From: Trichuris trichiura
Taxonomy: Eukaryota > Nematoda > Enoplea > Trichinellida > Trichuridae
NCBI GenBank assembly: GCA_037903355.1
Contig: JBAJFE010000011.1
Location: 1,373,001-1,437,000, forward strand
Direction of reading: 5' to 3'
DNA length: 64,000 nt
The notes beneath the pieces were generated by a model. That model did not search any database and was not told the DNA's origin. It saw nothing but the letters and a program-made list of their open reading frames with translations. Both the position numbers and the translations under genes were made by a program. Position 1 is the first letter of the stretch; every line of letters starts with the position of its first letter. Of the stretch, positions 1-12,500 are shown piece by piece.

Positions 1-1747
1 ATTCACAATTTTCTACTCGAGATGAAAAAGCTCAGATTTATTCATATAGCGTCAGTAAATTTTATTCGAATTATCATACTTTATTGACTCGAATTTCAAT
101 ATGCCAGCACGCTTCAGAAGAAACGGGTATCTTGACCATCATCTACGCACAAAAGACTCATCGTAATCAAATACAGTTTAAACAAATGCAGGTTCCTTTT
201 TAAGAAAATGCAAAACAACCCTTTCAGCCTAAATTAGCAAAACCGACAGCCATTCTGTGCGGTCTTTGTATAGCCTGAAGCCAACAAATGTGCCTTACGA
301 TTAGCTTTAGGGTACGGAAGGCACATAGCAGCGTAACAGGCACATTTACAGTAAGAAAAAACTTGCATTTTCAAATGGCGATAGGTTATCTGCCGAAACA
401 TAGGTACCTACCGAAACCGTCTCTCCGGTAAAAAAATAAAAGCGCAAAATTATAACGAACAAAATTTAATTTACGTCTTTAGCAAATGCCTTACTGCCAC
501 GAGAAGATAAACTGCGCTCTTATTACGCAAGCACCAATATGCAATGGATTATTGAGCATGTTTACAATAACACATTCAATTCCTACGAATAATAATGTTC
601 AACCTGGATTCGTCACACAAGTTGACAAAAGGGATCTCCTTAGAAAAAGATAAAGAACTTATGGCATTACGCAATAATGACCAATGCAGACTGCATGTGA
701 CAAAAAATGCCACATAACTGCATGGATAGAAAGCTTCTCCCCAATCGGGAACTGATCCGGAGTCGACTGTAGCACTGCACTACTCAGAAAATGGATCGCT
801 CGATTTTCCTGGCGAGAATCAAATTTGGATAGTTCGCGTGAAGTGGTCGAGTACTTACTACTACATTATGGAGACCCTTTCGTAACAACAGCTCTATTTG
901 GTGAATTACGCGCATTAACATTATTATAAACAGAAAAATAAAACTAGCAAAAAACAAATGAGTAAAATAAGTTCACTTCAAAACACAGATGCAATGGAAC
1001 TTTTCATAGAAATGTGATGAACCTGTTAATGCCCTACCGCTGAACAAAAGTATTCTTCACATCGTACAGAATAATGCACTTAGTCAAAGAGCAAAAAAAA
1101 TTAGCTACCATGGACAATCTAAAGAAAGGTATAACAAAAGTTGAAAGAGAATGATTATTTCGCCATGGTTGTCTGGATGGAATACTCTTCGATACGGAAT
1201 ACGTGCGGATACACTAATTTGAATTAAGATTTACAAGTCTTCGTAACTGTCCTGCATGTCAACACTTTGCCAACGCCGCCAAAACAACAATGGCATACGA
1301 CACTAAGAAATTACAGGTCAATAAATAACTGTCACTTAATTTACACAGAATCGTTTTAAAAATTTGCTCAAGAAGAAAAGAAATAACTGACGAGATGATA
1401 AGAAGGCCTGCACGCACACGTGGCAGCGAGAACTTCTACAAGCGGTACACGTCTAGCAAATACTTTGAAAGAATAAAATGAAAGGAACAAAGCTGAATTA
1501 CCTTGTTCTTCTTCAGACATTACTTCAGTCGACTGCAAGCAATGCTTGCTTGTAATGTTTACACTGGAACAGAACTTCGCCAGTGGAATATCTCTGCCCT
1601 TTGTAGCACGGTAGAAGTGCCTTGCATTCATGTTTAAGGTAAGCAACAGAAATCTGACCACCGTAGGAAACAACTGACCCTCAAACAAAAGTTCTCTTTC
1701 ACCTTGTCATACGTTGACTAGTTGCTACTTGTTCGCCCATTCAAGCA
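1..1747. other. Upstream non-coding region
   Basis: No open frame here has domain character or splice-consistent continuation. It holds the presumed promoter and 5' UTR of the Kunitz/lustrin gene, but no specific promoter element could be recognised. Confidence 0.5.
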
Positions 1748-1774
1748 GTGTCTCTCTTTACGCACTTACTCGCC

Positions 1775-3526
1775 ATGAAGACTGCTCTCTGCGTGGATGA
1801 GTGTCACAGGGGCAGTTGGCTGAGAACACTGATTGTTATTCTCTCTTTCATATATAGCGTTATCGCTTGCAAAAAACTTAGCAACACGCAAGCTGATAAT
1901 CCCTACGATAACAGCGGAGAAGATTCCATCATTAGTCGAAGCAATTCTCTATACCCTGAAATCAGGGAGCTCGAAGTTGCATTCAACAACGAAAATTGGG
2001 AAGCGGAAATCAAAATGCCATCCCGTTCCAACTACTGGTCCACTCGCGAGCTACACAATGGCAATAAAAATGACAGCTTTTCAAAAGGTAAACCTTTTAG
2101 CTATTTAGCACGCTGAGAAATCTATGATTTCAAGTGACTAAGATTCGTCAAAAAGCTTTCTGGCTCAAAATGAATCATGTCGCATCTATTTTCTCTTTTC
2201 CATTTTAATTATCCCCAACTGCGCTATTTCTGAGCGCATAAAAAACTATCTGACAAAAACGGGCATGGCATCTCATAGCTCGAAACGTTTCAGTTCAAGA
2301 TTGCTATCTGCCCAAAGAAGATGGCGAGGGAGTGGTTGCCATGCCACGTTGGTTTTTCAATTCCGAGACGGAAAATTGTGAAATATTTTTCTACCGAGGA
2401 CAAGGGGGAAATGGAAACAATTTCCTTACATATGAAGCGTGCGATCTTGTTTGCCAAGGTAAACTGACCTATCTTGTCGACGACTTTACCTGCTCAGAAT
2501 GTTCAAAAGCTTTGCAGCTAATCCGTGCATACAACCTAAAGACTCTGGAATTGGAAAACTTCAAGTGATCCGTTTCTATTTTAACCTGTACTTACGCCTC
2601 TGCGAGAGTTTCACGTGGACCGGTGCTGGGGGCAACCGAAACAATTTTCCAACAATACACGAATGCCGACAGCGATGCCCAGGTTGGTACCAAATAGGAT
2701 AAAGCATTAGACCAGAAATATATGTACAGAAAACCCCAATCCCTGCAACTACGGTGTTCCGTTGATGACGGACAAAGACGAGCCGGTATCCTGTGGATTT
2801 AGCGATTGGCAACAGTTACAATGTCCGGTTAATTATTTCTGCCATATCGGTGCATCCGAAGTGACCACCGTCTGCTGTCCCAAAGAAGGTCAGTAGGAAG
2901 ATGACTTTAACACTTTCTCCCAGGTAATATTTTCTCACTCGAAGGTGAAGTAAATCGCTGTCAGCAGGCACAGCTCACCGGGATAGGCAATGAACTATTA
3001 CTGCGATGGTACTTCAACCAAATTGATCAAACATGTCGATTCTTCTTCTACCGCGGTTTAAAAGGAAATGAAAACAACTTTTTCAGCAAGGAGGAATGTG
3101 AGCACCACTGTTTCGGTAGCCATTTTCTTTTTCAAAAAAGTTTCAACGCAAATTGTTTCAACTTCAGGTGATCCATGCACCAATAATTCTCATAACACAA
3201 TCAAGGAAAGTAGAATTAAATGCACGTCAGACAGGGACTGTCCAAGCCAGTTCTACTGCCACATCGGAGGATCCCCAAGCAGCACCGTTTGTTGTACCGC
3301 CGATGGTACTTAAAAGGAAAGATTCAGCGTGATTTTGTTAATTTAATCACGTATGCAGTTGGCGACAAGTGCCTTCTACCAGTAGCTGAAGGCCATGGAG
3401 ATGAACAGCTAACTCGCTGGTACTACGATCCTTACGTGCAATCGTGTCGACCATTTCTGTATCGAGGAAGGAGAGGAAACCAGAATAACTTTCTCAATCC
3501 ATTGGGATGCGAAACAACCTGCTCCG
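1775..3526 (+). other. Block 1 of the Kunitz/lustrin gene: signal exon, K1, K2, L1, K3, L2, K4
   Basis: Exons read by eye: 1775-2087 (signal peptide and linker), 2293-2458 (K1), 2518-2682 (K2), 2731-2888 (L1), 2924-3115 (K3), 3168-3305 (L2) and 3359-3526 (K4). K1 and K2 are the only two Kunitz modules placed side by side. L1 and L2 are divergent: L1 ends CCPK and L2 ends CCTADG instead of CCPG. The intron between L1 and K3 is only about 35 nt (2889-2923). All acceptors end in AG, and frames join in phase 1. Confidence 0.85.
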
Positions 3527-6500
3527 GTAAGCAAAAGTAACATCATTCGTTTACAGAAAGTTCAGATTTACTTTGCTGAGCGCAAGGTTTACCGGCGGAA
3601 GATGTGCAGGTACTTTGTGCTAATTAAGCATAACTAAAACAAAATGAGGATAAACTTTAAATATTGTCACTTTTTTCCACTTCTTATTTTTTCCCGAAGA
3701 ATTGTCAGCGCCCTTGCAAGGCAATCTTAATGCAGACGGCTAAATCAGTTAAGTTTCAAAACCTCAGTTGACGGAAAGAAATCGCGAAAACCGCTGCCCC
3801 GTTATGAAACAGTCAACTTTGAAGTCGATGAGAGAACTGTATTGCATTAATGGGGAGGCAATGCGCAGGAAATACGCCTGAAATAGAGAACTTTTCCAAA
3901 TTTGTTCTGAGCACATACGTTTAACTTTTGAGAATTTTGCTAACGACTTGAAATATCTGCAATTTATCGTACAATCAGCCAAGGAAGAGCAATCCGAAAA
4001 GTAGAAGCGCTTATTGGATGCTACACGAAGTCCTTCTATTCAATTGAATTAGGAAAAACTTGAGCTCATAACCATTCCCTGTGCGGAGATGAATGTATCA
4101 GCAAAATGTTAGAGGTTTTTGTCCGACCAGGTTACGTGACTAATCATCTGCAATAAATCTCCCATTGGCGTCAAAAAAATCAAAAAGTACAAAAATTCCA
4201 AAAAGTCTGGCGACAGTGACTCCTCGAATTTCTCACTTTTAAAATCAACACTTGAAAGGTTCAACATTTTTCCTTGAAATTCCTTGCATCTTAACTTATC
4301 TTGTGTCTTCCATAATTGCCAATTCATTTTATTTTTTAAAATTAAGTTTAACCTCATTCGTTGTATTGCATTTATTTTACTAAGACCATAAAATTGTTTT
4401 GTCTGTCCTTCATAATCGTATTTAATTTAATTTCACTAACGCCGGTGTTATTAGTCCTTTTTCGCAAATTTGCTTTACTGTCACTTAAGTTTGTCGTCTA
4501 TTTTATCTGCCCGCTTTTGTTATCTGTTCTGTTTCATTCGTTTCTTCGTCTAATCCCATTATTTCAGCGCTAATTTTGTTTTGCCATTCAAACTCACCTC
4601 TCCTATCCTTGACGAGTTCTGCATTTTTTAGTTCCTTTCCATTGATAAGGCACAGTTAGCTAACAGAGTTCCGATGGACGAAAGGACTGTGGAAACTGAA
4701 TAAGGTTAAACAGGTCTGCGGATGAGTAACAGAAACCGTTTGCAAAGTTAAGACTAAGAAGTTACAATAGAACAAATAAAAATCATACAATAAAACGCAA
4801 ATTTACCCCGTTCTATTAATTACAAGAAATTCATGTGCTCAATTTCACTGTACCACTACAGGCTGGTCGAATTCTTGAAGAAGTCTTAAATTGCTTTTAG
4901 CTGCTCTCGTTTACGTAATTGATGAAACTCGTTTGTGGATTTATATTAGCATGACCAGTTGAAAGTTTGTTCTTTTGACGTTTACTTAGGTTGGTCACGC
5001 TTTTGCCACTCGTATCAAAATCGTCTACTTGCTCTACTTTTGATCGATTTTTGGGCTCAGTAGCAAAAACTTTCCTTTCAGTATTCACATTCATTCATGC
5101 TCATTAACGTTAACGACGTAAAATACGATTTATGATTACTAGTGGGCATACTCACACTTTAGCTGAAAATAAAAGAAAAACTTAACTACCGCTGTGAAAA
5201 GATGTGTACAGGAGTGCTGAAAGGCAATTAAAAATAGGATAACCGTAGGCAAGTCACAACTTGCTCACACCGGTGAAGCGTAAAGAATTTTATTAAATTA
5301 CTTTACGAAAAGATTAATACGAGCCGAAACGTGTGGGTAAAGACAACCGCCACCATAATAATACTAAACTTAAAAGTCTGAATAACTGATTTACATAAAC
5401 CGTAAAGAATTTTAAAAATAACAGCTCTGCTAACAGCAACGTTACCTGGAAAAAAGTCACGCAAAACTTTGCTTTTAGAAAAAAAATTCCAGTAAAATTA
5501 TTAGTGAATAGCCAGACGTACAGCCAAAAGTTTCTGTTACGTACTACACGTAGGGATTATGAATCCATCTTTACTCTCCAAGAAACTCCCTTATCTTCGC
5601 TATGTCGTGTCGTTTTCTTTACTGAATGCTTTGATTTTGCCGTGCAACCATCTTTCACAGACATTACTCGGCAATAACGTTCGCCACGGTTAGATAAGAA
5701 CGTAAAAGTTGCAGGCTGACGGCATCGATATGCTCTTATGTCATCACTTATGTTTAAATGAGTCTTCAGATGAGTTCATACAAATCGAAATCACAAAAGG
5801 TGTTTCAACAAGTAACCTACGTACCAGATGCGCCTTTGAAAATTTATTGCTGACTGTAATCTTCTGAGAGGAGAATAAACATTTTATACGGAAGTTACTT
5901 TGCCTGCAAAAAACGCGGCAGCGTATCTGCCGGCGTTACTCAAAGGAAGGCATATTGCTTCTCAGTCATTTCAATGACTGTAACAGCTAGAAAGGCAGCT
6001 CTAAATCAGGAAACACCTCCAAGCTTCGTGAACATTCCTCAGCATGCATCGCAACTTACGAACAATAGGCGAACTAGTTTTTGCAAAGCTTTGGAGCAGG
6101 ATTGTAACTTTTCCAGACATACTCGAACCTCAGGCAACATAGTCCCATTGCATGCAATTCTAGGCGCTGGAAGAAAGCAAGTAGACGAACAAACATGCTG
6201 CCCGTCTGCTATCACTGTCCAACGTATACAACTCATACAGCCAAATCACATTCTTAGTGCACCTTTGCAAACGTCTCTGTGTGTTTTAAAAGGGACCTGT
6301 TTGCTTGATGCCTCTACTTTGCCAAGGCGTCACGACTATTCGTGTTTTTCATCCGCTGAATAGCCGGTTCCTCACCTTACGAGCTTATCGATTGCGTTCC
6401 TTCTGAAACTCTCTTAAATACCGTTAGTGTGCCTGATCTGAATAGCAGTTTCATGTGGTCTCAGAAATGATCTCTTCGATATCATTATAAACTTACGCCA

Positions 6501-9500
6501 CTGAACAGGCGCCGTCACCCCAATGGCCGCCAAGGCACAACTGCTTTTAACGATCAACTTTCTGGTCGGACAGGCTTGGCTTAATGAATTAGAACTTTTT
6601 CATCGAGAAAAAAGAAGCTTACGATCGATTGTACTTTGCTGCAATTGTTGCATATGCTTTCAATGCCAATACGGTACTTTATACATCATTCGTTTGTTCC
6701 TCTATTCGGCTGCCCCGTCCTTTCTCTGGATTTTTATTCAAAAGCAAACTTTAGCAACTTTTACTCATCGTACGTGGAAGTAAAAAGAAACTACGTACAA
6801 CATCGTCGAAATAATCTACACATTACCTACGCAATATTGAAGACCAGTTTAAAAATGAAACAGTTATTAATGTTGCATAAGAAACGAGATTGAAAAATGC
6901 TTTTCTTCATATTTACCTCTTTTTATAGCACATACAAGCATCAATCCCTGCCCGACTACAGTGCCTGGTTCGTTGATAAGTTGTGCGCATACGGCCGCCT
7001 GCCCTACTAACTACTGGTGCCACATGGGAGCATCGCCCGCCTCTTATATATGCTGTCCCGGGGCAGTTGAAGGTAGGAAGTTTTTTTCATCGCAGATAAT
7101 GAAACAGTAGCTCCAGGAAAAGCTATTTGCAACCTTCCTTTGGCCACTGGGACTGGCCAAGTGACGACCACGCGGTGGTACTACGATGCTGGAAGCGGCC
7201 AGTGTATGCCATTCCAATATGGCGGCATGTACGGAAATCAGAACAACTTCATTACAAAAGAAGACTGCGAAAGGAATTGTCTGAGTGAGTAAATCAATTA
7301 AACAAAGATGAAATGTATTAGTGCTAAGTATACTGCAGCTTTCGTGAATGCTTGCCCTTCCGGTGCGCCTCTTCTTCGCGGAGGCAGACCTCAGTTTTGT
7401 AGTAGTGATGCAGGCAGCTGTCCATCCGGCTATTGGTGTCACATTGGCGCAACAATGAGCACGACAATGTGCTGCCCCGGAGGTAATCTTATTTGCACAG
7501 TGAGACGTGTCTCTACAAAGGTGCTTAAGAAAGCAGATTGGCATGCGATCTTGTCCACCTGCCAGGATTCGGTACCGCTTCTATTACTCGCTATTACTTC
7601 GACAGAAGCAGCGGCCATTGCAAACAATTCATTTACAAAGGAATGTACGGCAACCAGAACAATTTTATCTCTAAGGAGCAGTGTGAAAGAACTTGTCTGA
7701 AAACCCCAGGTACGGAGACCTACTTTTTACTTAATCCTAAGCTTAGGAAGTGCTACTAACATTCTAGCATATGTCAATCCATGTCGCACAGGTATGCCGC
7801 TCAGCTTATCAGGAAAAGTGTTTCTTTGCTCAAAAACAAATCTCTGCCCTTCTGGTTATTACTGCCATGTAGGAAGTACTGCCCAAACAACCGCCTGTTG
7901 CTCAGCAGAAGGTAGTCTAACAGTAAGCCTTGGCAATAATCAACTCATTCATTCAGTTGCGGATCCTTGTCGCCAAAATGTGGAAGCAGGCGAAGGAAAC
8001 GAAGAGCTTGAACGCTGGTACTACGATAACTTTTATGGCCACTGTGATTCATTCGTCTACCGGGGGAAGAAAGGAAACCAAAACAACTTTGTCAGCAAAC
8101 TGGAATGCGAACAAGCTTGCGCAAGTAGACTTCATCCTCTTAAGGTCCCACGCAATCAGCGGATCAACGAACTTTTATACAGCGGCTAATCCTTGCGCCC
8201 CAAACGAACCTGTCAGCGATCAGACGGGAAGAAAAATATTTTGCACTGCCGAAGGTGCCAACTGCCCAGTAGGGTATTGGTGTCATGTGGGAGCCAACCC
8301 GCAAACTACTGTGTGCTGCCCAGGAGGTAGGCTTTTAGCTATGTAAAAGCAGAAACTATTTCATTTTAGAGCTATAGCTAATAAAACACTCTAAGCCATA
8401 CAACACGACGACTATAAGTTAACGTTGGCACAATACATTTTCAGATGTCGCTGAAGCGTGCAAGCTCCCGATGGCCACTGGACATGGTGGCTCAAACTTG
8501 CGACGTTATTATTTCAACAGCCGACTAAAAATGTGCGTGCTGTTCACCTACGGAGGCTTAGGCGGCAATCAAAACAACTTCATTTCAAAAGACGCCTGTG
8601 AAAGCACATGCAGAGGTATGAAGTTTCTAGATTACAAAGTTCGCGTATTAAGATTACTCTTTTTCTTTACGTTATTGCGTAGGATATACGTTCAAAAAAG
8701 AATTTAAAATGTTAACCATCATGATATATCAACTGACAACGATAGCTTCACTATAGGTAATACTGGAATGTATTTCCTAAATAAGATCTGCGAACCAATA
8801 CCTGGTTTAATCGTAGTTCTATCCTGCAAGACACAAAACGATTAGTCTTCCTCGCTCGAAAATAAACTAATATCACAAAGTTGCATTTCACGTATAAACG
8901 GTAATACACTTTTGCAAACATTATAAGACACTTTATAGGACTTTCTAAACCTACTAATCAATTCCGGCCCTTATGCTAAGTTTGGGAAAGGAGGAAATGC
9001 TCTGCACATGTAAAAAATTATTTGACAGCTAATTTCAAGGACATGATGGTTATAAATAATGCAAACAAAGCGGTTTTTGTAGTAAATTTGAGTTTTCTAC
9101 AGCTGCGGATAAGTCGTCGACAATTAACGAGGACCGAAGTAGATACAGACGTAACTTAGGCGCAAAGATTTAAAGTAAATTAAAACTAACAAATTTATGG
9201 ACTAAGAATTGACAAGCTTTAGTATACGCATTTCAAAACTGTTGCCGATGAATTGCTTAATGATAAAGTGACTTACGATGGCGAGGCCTAGAGTATTAGT
9301 AAACCATTAGCGATTGATGCGCAGTAAGGCCAGCAAGCTTGATATTCAGTATTTCAAAAAATAAGGCAACCTAATAGACCCCATTAGACTGTTAACGTAT
9401 AAGCTAAAAGCACCTCAACTTGCCTACCTGAAAACAGCTACCCTAAGGGGCAACAGTAAGAAACGTTTTGCACTTTTCATCTGTAATTTAAATATTTAAA

Positions 9501-12500
9501 ATTATGCTGTTGTGGGCATAGGGAAAGAAACAACTAACTTGAGTTACGCAAAAGTTTTCAGTTCGAAATACATGACAAGTAAAACACGCAATCAATGGAG
9601 GTAGCTCTTTCTCAGAAATTTGATTTGCAGGCAACATTATAACCAAGAGTTCAGTTCCAGCTAATTTTTATGCATTTCTTCTGATAATCCTGAAGGAAAG
9701 TTGTAACTCTTAATGCAGGGAATCTGTAACAATAACTGCTTATCATGAAATAAACGTGATGTAGTGATTTTTACCTCTACTACCGTAAGACAGACGACAT
9801 TATAACCTAGCGCGGGACTTTATCTGAGTAATGCATCTGCGCCACTTTCGACATCTCTCTGGAGGACTGCAGAAAGTTTGATGCTTAATGTGCAACCACA
9901 GATATCATCAACATAGCTAAGCCAGAAAAAGCAGCCTTTTCCCCTATCGAGTATCTATTAGCGCCTCATTGTCAGACGCTTGAATAAAACGGTCATACAT
10001 CAGAAGGAGAAAGAGAAGAGAATGCTTACTTAATCGTATGAACGAAAAAGACAGCCATATTCCTAATAATCACTAAAGAACCTGCTCACATAACTTATTA
10101 GGTTAAGTCCTGCCGGACGGATTTTCTGCTGATAGAAAATAATTGAAATCATTTTTTGATATGCTGATTTCGGACGAGACCCAATAAGGGATCTCGTCCG
10201 AAATCAGCCCGCCGCCGGCATTGGCGGCAACATCACACGGTAATACGCTGCGATAATACGGATAAGCCGCGCAACGGGTGTGACGGTATACTGTTGGTTG
10301 AAGAACACGTGCCGCGCAAGTTGAACGAGGAGACAAAGGACGGTTAGTGCCACCTGCAGTTTGACCGGTCAGTGACCTGCGGATTGCGTTTCCATGTCAC
10401 TTATGCAGCTACTTACCCTTGCGAAATAGTGCTGGTGAGGGATGAAACAGCTGCGCGTGCATTCCTAGAATGGGTAACACAATGGAGCGGCAGCGGCACA
10501 CGCAGAGAGGGTGTTATTGACCCGCGAATTACCTGTGCACGAATTGTGTAGCTGTGCAATTGAGTAACGGTTGCAAGTGTCACTGATTCGGTTACTGACC
10601 CTTGCGAAACAGTGAAGGTGAGGGATTAAACCGCTGCGCACGCATTGCTGGCACAGGGAGTACAATGCGCCTGCAGTGATGTATCCCAGGGTTCCGTTAG
10701 TTATTCGTCGAAAACATCGAAGGTCGGAAGGAAGGAAGGCATGAATTCATCACCGTTAGTGTGCAAGACCAAACTTGTCTGCGTTAATGTGCAAGACCGT
10801 ACTTGTCCTCGGAAACGTTACTGCAATCATGTGCACACTGCATGAATTCATCAGCGTTAGTGTGCAAGACCATTTGCGCGCGCGTAGCCGCTCAGGGTGC
10901 TAAGCCGATTAAGTCTCACTAATCCCCACTTGACCTCCTTTGATGTTGCCGCCAATGCCGACGGCGGGCTGATTTCGGACGAGACCCTAAATAAGAATGC
11001 ATAGGGCATAGTGTACGAGAAAAAAACAGCTTTTAAAAAATTCTGACAGAAAGGACTGCTTACTGAAGTTTTCGTTTGCGACGGATGCACTTGGTAGAAA
11101 CTCATCGAAAAACAACCGGCGGACACTTCCGTTCATTCTTTCTCTTCATGTACACTAGCTTGATGTCAACCCACGAAACGAACATTGCCGTCTAATCGGT
11201 CTGAAACAAAAGCGCTTGAAAGATTAAAGTTTAACACATTTGAAAACCGTTTTATAAAAAAAAAACTTCTCTGGGCAACTGATGCTTTAAGGCATTTTTC
11301 CGCGTAGAGCACAGGGGACAATTGGCGAAATAAGGGCACCGTAATTTCAAACCTGTGAATCACTTTTTCGCGTCGCATTACGCTAACGTTTCAAAGGCGA
11401 TCTAGCATTGTTGTTAAGATGCTTTGAAAATTTGCGCCAACGGTTTGCCCGCAGTGGGACCAGCAGGTGAACGTTTGCAGTGTAGCGAAAGTGAAAGCTC
11501 CGCTTGTCCCGCTGGTTATTGGTGCCATTTTGGAGCGAGTCCAAAAACCACCGTATGCTGCCCAAAGGGTAGGTAGGCTCGCGCAAAAAATTACAAAAAA
11601 TTAGCCTTTCAGATTCGCCCGATTCCAGTGCATGCGACGCTACGCTTTCGTTAGGTCACGGAAATGCCCAATTGCAGCGTTACTATTTCGACAAGTCAAC
11701 TAGGACTTGTCTGCCTTTCGTTTATACAGGTCTTGGCGGTAGCGAAAACAATTTTCTAACGGAGAAAGCTTGTAATGATATTTGCATCGGTGGTATAGTG
11801 GAAAATCCATGCGCAGAGGGATTTCCAGCGACAGATATAGGTGGACAGCGCATGACGTGTACTCCCGATCGGCCTAACTGCCCGCCCGCATACTGGTGTC
11901 ACTTTGGTTACGATGAGAAAACGACCGTATGCTGTCCCGGAAGTAATCAAAATTTTCACCATTTCTTTTCACCTTCGTCCACTTTAGACCTAAAGACAGC
12001 ATGTACTATGCCAATGATTCAAGGAGAGGGAAAGCACAATATAGAGCGTTTTGCCTTTGACGCACAGTCAGGGCAATGCATTTCGTTTGTTTACAAAGGG
12101 ATAAAGGGAAATGCCAACAACTTTTTGACGCAAAAACGTTGTCAAGTTTTTTGCATAGGTACCGCATGCGTTTGCCGTTCGATCTTGCTGCTAAATGTAC
12201 CCTTTTGCAGCAGAACAATTGAACCCATGTTCGCAAGGTTTTCCGGCTTCTGACGAGTCCGGCGCAGTTCACCACTGCGGGCAATATGGCATTTCTTGCC
12301 GTACAGGTTACTGGTGTCATTACGGTGCTTCAAGGGCAACCACCGTCTGCTGTCCCGGCGGTAAGCGACCAAAGCAATTCTGCCCAAAATCGGAACGATA
12401 TACACTTCAGCTTCCAGCAGTCCGTGCAAACTACCGCTGTCGTTTGGTACCGGTAATGCTCAGCTGCAAAGATTCTACTTTGATGTCTCCTCCCAAAAAT

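Larger units (their letters stand above)
10188..10987. mobile_element. Non-autonomous TIR DNA transposon (800 bp, MITE-like)
   Basis: The left terminus (10188-10235, starting GGGATCTCGTCCGAAATCAG) and right terminus (10941-10987, ending CGGACGAGACCC) are inverted copies about 47-48 nt long. They differ by one inserted base and one substitution. A TAA directly precedes the left end (10185-10187) and directly follows the right end (10988-10990), fitting a 3-bp target duplication. Three-base TWA duplications and G-rich ends are typical of PIF/Harbinger elements, so that superfamily is my inference. No transposase frame is visible, and the interior is occupied by direct repeats. The element is GC-richer than the surrounding intron. 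Confidence 0.8.
8616..11418 (+). other. Long intron (2.8 kb) between K8 and L7
   Basis: The donor is GGTATG after the K8 codon for the final glycine. The acceptor is a weak TTAAG just before L7. The intron contains the terminal-inverted-repeat element at 10188-10987. The rest is unremarkable AT-rich sequence without recognisable coding content. Confidence 0.65.

Noticed and set aside
5974..6363. 129-codon plus-strand open frame in the 3.4-kb Kunitz intron
   Set aside because: No recognisable domain, cysteine-module pattern or splice continuation; composition looks like intronic sequence.
7044..7544. 166-codon minus-strand open frame opposite L3-L4
   Set aside because: It is the antisense shadow of well-supported Kunitz and lustrin exons and shows no domain of its own.
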